This document shows, in pieces, positions 26,050 to 33,586 of a DNA stretch of 33,586 nucleotides. The stretch lies in contig CAIYUV010000071.1 of the NCBI GenBank assembly GCA_903929475.1, forward strand, positions 1 through 33,586, in the 5' to 3' direction. Source of the DNA: an uncultured Spartobacteria bacterium (GTDB lineage Bacteria; Verrucomicrobiota; Verrucomicrobiia; Chthoniobacterales; Chthoniobacteraceae). The notes beneath the pieces are model-generated. The model did not search any database. It had not been told where the DNA came from and saw nothing but the letters and a program-made list of their open reading frames with translations. The translations under genes were made by a program, and so were the position numbers. Each line of letters begins with the position of its first letter. The stretch's first letter is position 1.

Positions 26050-26760
26050 TTATTTCCGCCTGCGTCCTTCGCTGGAATCGGGATCTTTGAGGTGCGGCGA
26101 GACGAGCGAGGTGGACGACTTGGGCGGAGAGGATTTGTGGTAACTGGATGAGGACTGCGAGCGGCGGGCGGTGAATTCCGCGAAGGTCACTTTGCCGTCG
26201 TGATCGGCGTCGAGTTTCTTGAAATATTCCTCGGCCATGCGGGGGTTGTTTTGCCCCATGGGGCTGGCTTTGAACTCGAGAAGGCTGATGGTGCCGTCGC
26301 CGTTGATGTCTATTTTTTTGAAAAAGGCTTCGATTCCCGAGGTCTGCGGGTTTGTGGTGGGTGCGGCTGGCGCGACGGGGGGATGCTGGATGGGTTCGCT
26401 TCTTTTCGGCGGTTCGCTTTCCTGAGGTGTATTCGCCAGGGGGGCTGATGGCGTCTGTTCGTGTTGGGCTGGTGTGGCGGCGGGCTTAATCTGCTTGGTG
26501 TATTCGTCGAGGGTGAGTTTGCCGTCGCCGTTGGTGTCGAGTCTGTTGAAGTATTCCTCGACGGCGGCGGAATCTTTCTGCGCGGAGAGACCGGCTTTGA
26601 ATTCTTCGAGGCTGACTGTGCCGTCGCCGTCAGTGTCCATTTTCTTGAAGAATTCGCTGCTCTTTGTCGCGGTATGCTGATCCTGCTGGGTCGTTGTTTC
26701 AGCTTTCGGGGTGGAGAGCAGAACGCCAAGCATACACAGTAAGACGAGGAGTTTTTTCAT
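26050..26760 (-). CDS. Secreted protein with four EF-hands
   Basis: This protein has 236 residues. A signal peptide (residues 1-20, MKKLLVLLCMLGVLLS) is followed by two EF-hand pairs. The loops are at about 42-53 (DTDGDGTVSLEE), 75-86 (DTNGDGKLTLDE), 151-162 (DINGDGTISLLE) and 184-195 (DADHDGKVTFAE). A Pro/Thr/Gln-rich linker separates the pairs, and the C-terminus is Ser/Lys-rich. All four loops keep D1, D3, D5 and E12, so Ca2+ binding is likely; loop 4 has His at position 4. Probably an exported calcium-binding protein; the partner is unknown. It is paralogous to the next reverse-strand gene, 125 bp away. Confidence 0.85.
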   Translation of the reverse strand: MKKLLVLLCMLGVLLSTPKAETTTQQDQHTATKSSEFFKKMDTDGDGTVSLEEFKAGLSAQKDSAAVEEYFNRLDTNGDGKLTLDEYTKQIKPAATPAQHEQTPSAPLANTPQESEPPKRSEPIQHPPVAPAAPTTNPQTSGIEAFFKKIDINGDGTISLLEFKASPMGQNNPRMAEEYFKKLDADHDGKVTFAEFTARRSQSSSSYHKSSPPKSSTSLVSPHLKDPDSSEGRRRK

Positions 26761-26885
26761 TGGTGTGCTCGTGTGTGGATCGTGAGGCGCTTCTGCTGCG
26801 GACTCAAGCTTGGTTAAAGCCGGTCGTATGAAAAACGTTGTGAAAGATTTTCTCCATGTCTCGATGAGAGCGATGGAGCGCCTTT

Positions 26886-27530
26886 TTACGAAGACGCGGG
26901 GGCTGTGCCGGGAGCGTTTTTGCCCTTGGATTTTGTCCCCTTCTTCGTTGTCGTGAGACTTGCAGGGCCTGGTGTTTTCTGAAGGCTTGTCGCTTTACCC
27001 GAGGGTGCGGGTTTGATGTTTTTGGCGGCTTTCGACGAGGCTGCCGGCACTTCAACCGTTCTGATGTGGGTAGGCGTTAAACTCGTCGTGGGCTTGGCAG
27101 CTGTGGTGCTGCCTGTGGTCGGCTGCTTCTGGGCCTGCGTGCGCGTCGGCGGCAGGTAGTAATAACGTCCGTTATAGTTCTCTGGTCTGCGAACTGTTGA
27201 CGACTTCGGAATGCTTTCCGGTTGTTTTTTGGGATAATCCCCCGGCGAGGTGGAAGCGGCGCGCGCGGTGAATTCGTCCAGCGTCAGTTCGCCGTCGCCG
27301 TTCGTATCGAGTTTATTGAAATAGTCCCCGGTGCTGAGCGGATTTTTTTGAAATTCGGGTGACGCCATGAATTCATCGCGTGTGACGACGCCGTCTCCAT
27401 TGGCATCAAGTTTTTTGAAGAATGCTTCGCGCGATGATTTTTGTGTCCGGCTTGTTTCGGTGTTCGTTTGTGCGAGGGCGCCTGAAAGTGCGATCGCGAT
27501 TGTATTCAGAATGGTGACAAAAGTTTTCAT
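26886..27530 (-). CDS. Secreted protein with an EF-hand pair and basic tail
   Basis: This protein has 214 residues with a signal peptide (residues 1-20, cleavage ALA-QT). One EF-hand pair has loops at 42-53 (DANGDGVVTRDE) and 75-86 (DTNGDGELTLDE). From about residue 95 it is a Thr/Pro/Lys-rich, low-complexity, strongly basic tail with KKGTKSKGKNAPG. The EF-hand part aligns with the first half of the upstream neighbour, including the phrases FFKKLD and YFNKLDTNGDG. This suggests a duplication followed by replacement of the second half. The tail may bind envelope polymers; that is a guess. Confidence 0.8.
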   Translation of the reverse strand: MKTFVTILNTIAIALSGALAQTNTETSRTQKSSREAFFKKLDANGDGVVTRDEFMASPEFQKNPLSTGDYFNKLDTNGDGELTLDEFTARAASTSPGDYPKKQPESIPKSSTVRRPENYNGRYYYLPPTRTQAQKQPTTGSTTAAKPTTSLTPTHIRTVEVPAASSKAAKNIKPAPSGKATSLQKTPGPASLTTTKKGTKSKGKNAPGTAPASS

Positions 27531-27959
27531 GGTGGTGATTGTAGCTGGCAGGAAAGATCAATCTTTCCCGTTGATACACCTTTGAAGCATTAAAGAACCA
27601 AAAAGTTGCGTGTGTATTTCGACATTCATCACCCCCTCGCATGGCCCGTTGTTTCCACGTAAAAAAAGTGCGGCTCCCCGCAGCCGATAGGCTAACGGAG
27701 AGCCGCTGTTCCCCCCAGAACGATGAAGAAAATATACGTGTTCGTATTTATTGCAAGAAAAATCTCCGGTTTTTAAAAAAAAGTTTTTTTCCTGTGGTAA
27801 ACACCATCTGCCTTTAAAAAGTGCTTACTCGCTACAAACGGAACATTCCATCGCCAACGTTTGACTTCACCAGAAAACACCCATTGAAAAGAATGAACTA
27901 CACGCGCACTATATTCAGTTCAATACTATCAATAGATATTGATAAGCTAATCCATCTGA
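27531..27959. other. 429-bp intergenic region, no gene
   Basis: I see no protein gene here; the short reverse frame reaching 27642 is a shadow. It holds the terminator at 27661-27711, an A/T-tract zone at about 27772-27797, a perfect palindrome TATCAATA-GA-TATTGATA at 27927-27944, and a short hairpin CTAATC/GATTAG at 27947-27963 overlapping the end of mnmG. The distance from the mnmG stop to the terminator would allow a 3'-UTR or a small RNA. Confidence 0.6.
27661..27711 (-). terminator. Rho-independent terminator downstream of mnmG
   Basis: On the reverse strand, GCGGCTCTCC and GGGGAGCCGC form a 10-bp stem with one mismatch. An inner AGCC-GATA-GGCT-type hairpin sits in the loop, and a run of seven T follows (AAAAAAA at about 27661-27667 on the plus strand). 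It is a textbook terminator, but about 250 bp after the mnmG stop. Confidence 0.8.
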
Positions 27960-27989
27960 TTAGTGTTTTCTGCAATAAACACTAATCAG
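27956..27989 (-). terminator. Perfect 13-bp hairpin containing the mnmG stop codon
   Basis: CTGATTAGTGTTT (27956-27968) and AAACACTAATCAG (27977-27989) are perfect inverse complements around an 8-base loop. The hairpin covers the last eight or so codons and the stop of mnmG. No T-run follows, so it is more likely a 3'-end stabiliser or weak terminator than a classical one. It overlaps an alternative hairpin at 27947-27963, and the two cannot form together. Confidence 0.55.
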
Positions 27990-29810
27990 AGCAATGTCTG
28001 TGGGGCCAACCCCTGTGATGCGGGATGCTTCGAGAGTCGTTTTTGGGCGCTTCTCTATCAGTTTTTGCCGCGCTTCATTGCTGAGGCTGTGTATTTTACA
28101 ATAATCAATGTCGTTAGGAATCTTTTTCTCCTCCTCAAGATTTCTTGCAACACTTGCTTCCTGCCGCTGAATATAACCAGCGTATTTTGATTCGATATCA
28201 ATCGCTTCCCAATGTTCCATGTGGAACTGACGACGTAATTCATCTGGCAATTGATCGGGATGGTTATTGGGACGTTTTAGCCATTGATTCAATCGGATAC
28301 CATCAAAGTTGGTAGTGGCCGCCAGTTGACGAATCTGCTCCAGTGACTCCAGCTTTCCGTTCAGCTTAGCAATTCGGAACGCATCCACCAATCCAATTTG
28401 ATAGCCTAAGGTCGTAAGCCGCAAATCTGCGTTATCCTGCCTGAGCAAGAGTCGGTGTTCTGCGCGGCTGGTAAACATACGATAAGGCTCGTCCGTGCCT
28501 TTGGTCACCAAGTCATCAATGAGCACACCGATATAGGCCTGCGAACGTTCGAGCACAAATTCCGATTTCCCGAGAACCTTTCGAGCCGCGTTGGCTCCAG
28601 CCACAAGGCCTTGCGCGCCGGCTTCCTCATAGCCTGAGGTTCCGTTGATTTGACCTGCAAAATACAGCCCAGAAATGCGCCGGGTTTCCAAAGTATGTCG
28701 AAGCTGGGTTGGCGGACAGTAATCATATTCCACTGCATAGCCCGGCCGAATCATGTGGGCATTCTCCAATCCAGGGATGGTTTTAATAAACTCCAGTTGC
28801 ACCTCCATGGGCAGGCTTGTGGAGACACCGTTCACGTAGTATTCCTCGCTATGCCATCCCTCGGGCTCCAAAAATATTTGGTGTGCAGTCTTGTCGGCAA
28901 ACTTAACGACTTTATCCTCAATGGAAGGACAATATCGCGGTCCTACACCCTCGATCCGACCTGCATAAAGTGGCGATTGATGCAAATTGGCCTTGATGAT
29001 TTCGTGAGTCTTCTGGTTGGAGTGCGTAATCCAGCAAGGGCGCTGTTCCACGTGGAACTGACCATTTTCCCAATAATTCAGATTGTAGTTCTGATGGGGC
29101 TTCTTGGTCAAAAGCTCGGGACAATAGGAGAAAGGGCGCACCGGTGTATCTCCCGGCTGCGACTCGCATTTAGTGAAATCAATCGTTCTTCCGTTGAGTC
29201 GGCAAGGAGTTCCAGTTTTGAATCTTTGAACCTCAAATCCCAGCTCTCGCAATGAATCGCTTAATGTGGAGGCTGCGTCTCCCATCCGTCCTCCGGTTTG
29301 ATTCTGCATTCCAATATGCATGAGTCCTCGCATAAAGGTGCCGGTCGTAATCACCACCGTTTTCGCTAAAATTCGCAGCCCGAGATTCGTCTCAACACCC
29401 TCAACCCCGTCAGCATTCACCAATATACGTATGGCGTTCCCTTGAATAATATCTATCTGCTCCTGTTCCTCCAAAGTCACCTTGGCCCGGAACTGATACG
29501 CCTTCTTGTCGCACTGCGAGCGCGGTGCACGAACGCTCGGGCCTTTTTGCCCGTTCAACATCCGGAACTGAATACACGTCGCGTCCGTATTTAGCCCCAT
29601 AAAACCACCCAGCGCATCAATCTCGCGCACGATCTGCCCCTTGGCCTGACCGCCAATCGCCGGGTTACAAGACATCTGCCCGATTGTGTCCAAATTCTGC
29701 GTCATCACCAAAGTCTCGCACCCCAGCCGGGCAGCAGCCATCGCTGCCTCTATGCCGGCATGACCCGCCCCAATCACGGCGACATCATACTTTTTCGGAT
29801 AAATGAACAT
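27960..29810 (-). CDS. mnmG: tRNA uridine-5-carboxymethylaminomethyl modification enzyme MnmG (GidA)
   Basis: This is a 616-residue FAD protein. With MnmE it installs the cmnm5 or nm5 group on wobble U34 of tRNAs. The dinucleotide-binding motif is G14-A-G-H-A-G19. [50 protein letters not shown] and [15 protein letters not shown] are MnmG signatures. The C-terminal helical domain ends in the tRNA/MnmE-binding region. It is more AT-rich than its neighbours. In many bacteria it lies near oriC with rsmG, parA and parB; here those genes are missing, but parS-like sites are present inside and just upstream. Start ATG 29810 gives the standard length. Confidence 0.95.
   Translation of the reverse strand: MFIYPKKYDVAVIGAGHAGIEAAMAAARLGCETLVMTQNLDTIGQMSCNPAIGGQAKGQIVREIDALGGFMGLNTDATCIQFRMLNGQKGPSVRAPRSQCDKKAYQFRAKVTLEEQEQIDIIQGNAIRILVNADGVEGVETNLGLRILAKTVVITTGTFMRGLMHIGMQNQTGGRMGDAASTLSDSLRELGFEVQRFKTGTPCRLNGRTIDFTKCESQPGDTPVRPFSYCPELLTKKPHQNYNLNYWENGQFHVEQRPCWITHSNQKTHEIIKANLHQSPLYAGRIEGVGPRYCPSIEDKVVKFADKTAHQIFLEPEGWHSEEYYVNGVSTSLPMEVQLEFIKTIPGLENAHMIRPGYAVEYDYCPPTQLRHTLETRRISGLYFAGQINGTSGYEEAGAQGLVAGANAARKVLGKSEFVLERSQAYIGVLIDDLVTKGTDEPYRMFTSRAEHRLLLRQDNADLRLTTLGYQIGLVDAFRIAKLNGKLESLEQIRQLAATTNFDGIRLNQWLKRPNNHPDQLPDELRRQFHMEHWEAIDIESKYAGYIQRQEASVARNLEEEKKIPNDIDYCKIHSLSNEARQKLIEKRPKTTLEASRITGVGPTDIALISVYCRKH
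28213..28228. other. parS-like 16-bp palindrome, inside mnmG
   Basis: TGTTCCATGTGGAACT is a near-perfect match to the ParB site TGTTCCACGTGGAACA (as in Pseudomonas). It lies in the mnmG coding region, where it encodes the residues Q-F-H-M-E. Confidence 0.7.
29044..29059. other. parS-like 16-bp palindrome, inside mnmG
   Basis: TGTTCCACGTGGAACT matches the ParB site TGTTCCACGTGGAACA with one end change. It encodes Q-F-H-V-E in mnmG, the same peptide frame as the site at 28213. Confidence 0.75.
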
Positions 29811-29864
29811 ACTCTAGGCTTAGGGAGCCTCCTCCTCAAATTCAATACAAATGAAGGCCGAGAC

Positions 29865-29880
29865 TGTTCCACATGGAACA
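29865..29880. other. parS-like 16-bp palindrome, upstream of mnmG
   Basis: TGTTCCACATGGAACA lies 55 bp before the mnmG start and 58 bp before the GH123-like gene start, in the non-coding divergent region. It differs from the perfect palindrome by one base. Confidence 0.75.
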
Positions 29881-29937
29881 CTCCATTCTGCGCTTTCTGA
29901 CTTGCCTACAGCCCATTCTTACTCAAAGAAGACCACC

Positions 29938-31662
29938 ATGAATCCATTCACCCCGACCTCCATCGCCACGATCTCTCTCTTCCTCATCGCATCACTGGCA
30001 AACGCCATCGAGCCCAACGCCTTCTACGAACCTCCCGACAAACCTCCCGTCGCCACCGCAAACGACAACCTCGGACTCCAAGGCTCGTTCGTCTCCACAG
30101 ACCTCCGGTTCCCGAAAAACGACATCGTCGCCCCGGCACTCCGGCAAACCAGCACCACCACCGCAGTCACCGCATGGCGCGGCGAGCGCGTCAACGTCCA
30201 GCTAGCCCTCTGGTCCACCACGAATGTCAGCCAGCTCCGCATTGAGGCGAAAAGCGGCGGCACATTCCCGGAAAACGCCCAGCCCCACTTCATCCGTTAC
30301 ACAAAAGGGGAGGGTGGGGCGCTTACTGGCGAGATCCTCGATTCCGCTAAAACCCTCGACCTCCCCGCCGGCACCACGCGGCCCGTCTGGATCAGCCTCG
30401 ACGTGCCGCGCGACACCAAACCCGGCCCCTACACCATCCCCATCAGCGTCGCCTTCAGCGGTGGCAAACGCCTCTCCTTTGAAATCAAACTCGACATCCA
30501 GAACGCCACCCTCCCTCCGCCGCACGACTGGCATTTTCACCTCGACCTCTGGCAAAACCCGTTCGCCATCGCCCGTTACCACCGCGTAAAGCCTTGGTCA
30601 CCAGAGCACTTCGCCATCCTTGAGCCCCACATGAAAATGCTCGCCGGCGCCGGGCAAAAAGTCCTCACCACCTCCATCGTCCATCAGCCCTGGGGCGCCC
30701 AGACCTACGACCCCTACGAATCCATGATCGAATGGATCAAAAAACCCGACGGCACCTGGCGCTACGACTACACCATCTTCGACCAATGGATCGCCCTCGG
30801 CACCCGCTGCGGCATTGACTCGCAAATCAACTGCTACTCCCTCATTCCCTGGTCCAACCGCTTCCGCTACCTCGACGAAGCCACCGGCGACTATCGCACC
30901 GTGGACGCCGCCCCCGGCACGCCCGCCTACGAAAACCACCTCCGCCCATTCCTCCACGACTTCGCCGCGCACCTCAAAGCCAAAGGATGGTTCGAAAAAA
31001 CGCACATGGCCATGGATGAACGCCCCATGCCCGTCATGCTGCAACTGCTCGCTTTTCTGAAGCAAGAAGCTCCTGGCCTTAAAGTTGCATCAGCAGCCAA
31101 TTACACCACCGAGCTGTCCGACGACATTGCCGACCTCTCCATCGCCATCCGCGACGGCCTCCAACTCACCCCCGACGCGCTCAAAAAGCGCTCAGCATCC
31201 GGCCACCACACCACCTTCTACATCTGCTGCGTCCCCGACAAACCCAACACCTTCCTCCGCTCCACCCCCGCAGAAGCCGAATGGATGGGCCTCCACGCCG
31301 CCGCGCGCGGCTTCGACGGCCTCCTCCGCTGGGCCTTCGACTCCTGGGTCGCCGACCCCCTTCAGGACGCCGCCCACATCAACTGGCCCCCCGGCGATTG
31401 CTTCCTCGTTTACCCCGGCGCCCGCAGCTCCATCCGCTTCGAACGCCTCCGCAAAGGCATCGAAGACTTTGAAAAAATCCACATCCTCCGCGCCACCGCC
31501 GCCAGCCCCGGCGCCACCCCAGCCTTCACCGAAGCCATGAAAAAACTCGACACCGCCCTCGCCGAAATCCGCTTCGACAAAGCCCGCCACGGCCATGTCG
31601 AAACCGACGTCCAAGCCGTGCGCGACGCCATAGACGCCGCGACCGCAGCACTGCCGAATTAA
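29938..31662 (+). CDS. Secreted GH123/DUF4091-like glycoside hydrolase
   Basis: This protein has 574 residues. ATG 29938 is chosen because it begins a signal peptide (MNPFTPTSIATISLFLIASLANA, cleavage before IEPN). The in-frame ATG at 29851 would translate through the parS-like site. An N-terminal beta-sandwich (about residues 60-185) is followed by a TIM-barrel-like DUF4091/GH123 domain (about 190-520) with WHFHLDLWQNPFAIARYH, DPYESMIEW and DSQINCYSLIPW. D360-E361 in AMDERP is the acidic pair expected for the substrate-assisted mechanism of GH123 beta-N-acetylgalactosaminidases. Substrate specificity is not certain. It stands alone and is divergent from mnmG. The last ~70 residues are a helical tail. 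Confidence 0.8.
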   Translation: MNPFTPTSIATISLFLIASLANAIEPNAFYEPPDKPPVATANDNLGLQGSFVSTDLRFPKNDIVAPALRQTSTTTAVTAWRGERVNVQLALWSTTNVSQLRIEAKSGGTFPENAQPHFIRYTKGEGGALTGEILDSAKTLDLPAGTTRPVWISLDVPRDTKPGPYTIPISVAFSGGKRLSFEIKLDIQNATLPPPHDWHFHLDLWQNPFAIARYHRVKPWSPEHFAILEPHMKMLAGAGQKVLTTSIVHQPWGAQTYDPYESMIEWIKKPDGTWRYDYTIFDQWIALGTRCGIDSQINCYSLIPWSNRFRYLDEATGDYRTVDAAPGTPAYENHLRPFLHDFAAHLKAKGWFEKTHMAMDERPMPVMLQLLAFLKQEAPGLKVASAANYTTELSDDIADLSIAIRDGLQLTPDALKKRSASGHHTTFYICCVPDKPNTFLRSTPAEAEWMGLHAAARGFDGLLRWAFDSWVADPLQDAAHINWPPGDCFLVYPGARSSIRFERLRKGIEDFEKIHILRATAASPGATPAFTEAMKKLDTALAEIRFDKARHGHVETDVQAVRDAIDAATAALPN

Positions 31663-31717
31663 TTCTCCTCCATTCACTCGGCCAGGGGCGGAAAATGTTC
31701 CGCACGCTGCGCTGGTA

Positions 31718-33436
31718 ATGGCCGTTGCCATGCGCATAGTGTGCCTTGTGAAGGTCGAGTCCCGTCCGTTCTTTTATCCAAAATTTGTTCGCCTACTGCG
31801 TGGCTACAGCCGCGCGGCTTTTTTCAACGATCTCAGCGCTGGGCTCACGGTGGGCATCATAGCGCTGCCTCTGGCGATTGGCTTTGGCATCGCGTCGGGC
31901 GTCACGCCGGGGCAGGGGTTGTGGACTGCGATTGTCGGCGGGCTGCTCATCTCGCTGCTCGGCGGATCGCGCCACCAGATCGGCGGGCCGACCGGCGCGT
32001 TCGTGCCCGTGCTTGCGGCTGTGACGGCGGCGCACGGCTACGACGGTCTCGCCCTTGCGACAATGATGGCCGGCGTGCTGCTCGTGCTGATGGGAGCATT
32101 CCGGCTGGGAGCGCTGCTGAAATACATTCCTTATCCGGTGGTCGCCGGGTTCACTGCGGGAATCGCGGTGATCATCTTTCTGGGGCAGGTGCCGGAATTT
32201 CTTGGCCTTGTCCTGCCGCACACCGGGCATACACCCGCGCTGTTTATGGAAATCGTGCGCCACGCCACCGCCGTGAACTGGCACACGGCGGCCATCGGTG
32301 CACTCGCGCTGACAATCCTTTTTCTGTGGCCGAAGCTGACCCGAAGGGTGCCCGCCTCGCTCGTGGCGGTCGTGGCGACGACGGTGATCGCGGCGTGGCT
32401 GCGCTGGGACGTGGCGACGATCCAGACAAAATTCGGCGGCATCCCGTCCGGCCTGCCGGGTATTCACTTTCCCAGGGTCTCCCTCGCCCTCATCCGCGAG
32501 TTGCTTGCGCCCGCGCTCACGATCGCGGCGCTGGGCGGCATCGAGAGCCTGCTCTCGGCGACCGTCGCCGACGGCATGGCGGACACGCGGCACGACTCGA
32601 ATCAGGAACTCCTCGGCCAGGGCCTCGCCAACTTTCTGACGCCGCTCATCGGCGGCTTCGCGGTGACCGGCGCGATAGCGCGCACTGCGGCGAACATCCG
32701 CAGTGGCGCACGCACGCCGGTTGCAGGCATCGTGCATGCGCTGGCGCTGATGCTTTTCGTGCTCGCGGGGGCAAAATACGCCTCGATGATTCCGCTCGCG
32801 GCGCTTTCCGCCGTGCTCATCGGTGTCGCCCTGCGAATGGGGGAGTGGGACACGTTTGGCGAGATGTGGCGGGCCTCGCGCACCGACTTCGGGGTGCTGC
32901 TTGCGGCATTCGCGCTCACGGTGCTTTTCGACCTCACCATCGGCGTTGGCGGCGGGCTGCTCATCGCCGCCGTCCTTTTTCTCCGCCGCATGGAGAGCGT
33001 CACGCAGGTGCGCCTGCTCACACCGGAGAATGACACCGAGACAGGCGCGAACGCCGTGCGCGGCAAGGACGTGCCGGATGGCGTGGTGCTGTTCCGCTTC
33101 GAGGGCCCGCTCTTTTTCGCCGCCGCCGAAAAGCTCGAGTCCGCACTGAGCGCGCACTCGGGCAGGCCGCGCATCATCATCCTTCGCATGCGCCACGTCC
33201 CCATGATGGATGCGACCGGCATGAAGGCCATCGAGGTCGCGTGGGAAAAAATGCACCGTGACGGCGTGGCCGTGCTCGTCACCGCCGTCCAGCCGCAGCC
33301 GATGAAAGTGTTGTTCGAGTCCGGCCTCGCCGACCGCATCGGACTGGAAAATTTCTGCGCCGACATTGACGACGCCCTGAACCGTGCGCGCAAAATCCTC
33401 GGTGCCGCACAGGACGGGAATCCGGGCGCGCGCTAG
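31718..33436 (+). CDS. SulP-family anion transporter with STAS domain
   Basis: This is a 572-residue membrane protein with about 12-14 helices. FFNDLSAGLTVGIIALPLAIGFGIASG is the classic SulP start. GGSRHQIGGPTGAFVPVL and YIPYPVVAGFTAGIAVII follow, and GGFAVTGAIARTAANIRSGARTPVAGI is the conserved core. The C-terminal STAS domain (about residues 450-560, VVLFRFEGPLFFAAAEKLE, MRHVPMMDATGMKAIE) is present. The ions may be sulfate, bicarbonate or other; this cannot be decided here. No carbonic anhydrase or cys gene is adjacent. Alternative starts at 31730 or later are possible. It lies 55 bp after the GH123-like gene on the same strand. Confidence 0.92.
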   Translation: MAVAMRIVCLVKVESRPFFYPKFVRLLRGYSRAAFFNDLSAGLTVGIIALPLAIGFGIASGVTPGQGLWTAIVGGLLISLLGGSRHQIGGPTGAFVPVLAAVTAAHGYDGLALATMMAGVLLVLMGAFRLGALLKYIPYPVVAGFTAGIAVIIFLGQVPEFLGLVLPHTGHTPALFMEIVRHATAVNWHTAAIGALALTILFLWPKLTRRVPASLVAVVATTVIAAWLRWDVATIQTKFGGIPSGLPGIHFPRVSLALIRELLAPALTIAALGGIESLLSATVADGMADTRHDSNQELLGQGLANFLTPLIGGFAVTGAIARTAANIRSGARTPVAGIVHALALMLFVLAGAKYASMIPLAALSAVLIGVALRMGEWDTFGEMWRASRTDFGVLLAAFALTVLFDLTIGVGGGLLIAAVLFLRRMESVTQVRLLTPENDTETGANAVRGKDVPDGVVLFRFEGPLFFAAAEKLESALSAHSGRPRIIILRMRHVPMMDATGMKAIEVAWEKMHRDGVAVLVTAVQPQPMKVLFESGLADRIGLENFCADIDDALNRARKILGAAQDGNPGAR

Positions 33437-33456
33437 GGAAACGCTGATTTAACCCG

Positions 33457-33483
33457 AACGCCGCGATTGAATAGAGGCGTTTT
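33457..33483 (+). terminator. Weak terminator-like hairpin after the SulP gene
   Basis: AACGCC (33457-33462) and GGCGTT (33476-33481) form a 6-bp stem running into TTTTG, 20 bp after the stop. The GGAAACGCTGATTTAA repeat motif precedes it. The T-run is short, so this is a weak call. The last 100 bp of the window show no recognisable gene. Confidence 0.35.
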
Positions 33484-33586
33484 GCGCGGCGAGGACGGTG
33501 GTATGGGAGTTTGTGAAGACATTCCACACTCCGCCTGCCGCACAAAACGTTGACATAGATTTTGCTCCGCTTTCGGGCTCGGGCCA

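Noticed and set aside
27406-27642. Reverse open frame of 78 codons upstream of the EF-hand gene
   Set aside because: It overlaps the EF-hand start in another frame and has no domain or credible start context.
31793-33256. Reverse frame of 487 codons
   Set aside because: It is antisense to the SulP transporter and His/Arg-rich.

Overview
The window looks like chromosomal DNA of a Verrucomicrobiota bacterium (PVC group), judged from gene content. It carries a UBact ubiquitin-like gene next to a proteasome beta subunit gene, a PVC-type c-heme dehydrogenase-like protein, an LEPR-XLL-type beta-repeat surface protein, a GYF/LysM pair, and mostly GC-rich genes without strong Shine-Dalgarno sequences. 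No rRNA, tRNA, CRISPR array, transposase or phage module was found.

Layout. 1-786 (-): 5' part of a beta-repeat surface protein that runs off the left edge. 1057-3633 (+): exported heme c protein. 3674-4153 (-): ilvH. 4245-7220 (-): large exported HzsA-related c-heme/Calx-beta protein. 7354-8112 (+): PpgK-like ROK kinase. 8113-8924: non-coding, with eight exact-length 42-bp tandem repeats and a mosaic of short inverted repeats. 8925-10784 (+): ilvB with a strong terminator. 10860-15139 (-): a three-gene unit encoding a DUF3467 protein, a GAF/HlyD adaptor and a PqqD-like/M50/HlyD fusion. 15233-17419 (+): cysteine desulfurase and galE, then an unusual uracil-DNA glycosylase-like gene to 18092. 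18152-19134 (-): GYF and LysM proteins. 19260-20315 (+): UBact and prcB. 20322-24248 (-): coiled-coil membrane protein, xerD, a small membrane protein and thiG. 24325-27530 (-): a hypothetical membrane-anchored protein and two secreted EF-hand proteins. 27531-27959: intergenic, with a classic terminator. 27960-29810 (-): mnmG, with two parS-like palindromes inside it and a third just upstream. 29938-31662 (+): GH123/DUF4091-like secreted glycosidase. 31718-33436 (+): SulP anion transporter.

How the genes work together. IlvH and IlvB form acetolactate synthase but are about 4.8 kb apart with unrelated genes between them. UBact and PrcB belong to the bacterial ubiquitin-like/proteasome pathway, yet prcA, the ligase/deamidase and the ATPase are not in the window. 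The GAF-HlyD and M50-HlyD proteins together look like a dedicated envelope export or regulation unit of unknown cargo. The parS-like sites around mnmG suggest that this end of the window lies near the replication origin. The most rewarding places for follow-up are the UBact-PrcB pair, the parS cluster, the GAF-HlyD/M50 unit and the 42-bp repeat array.
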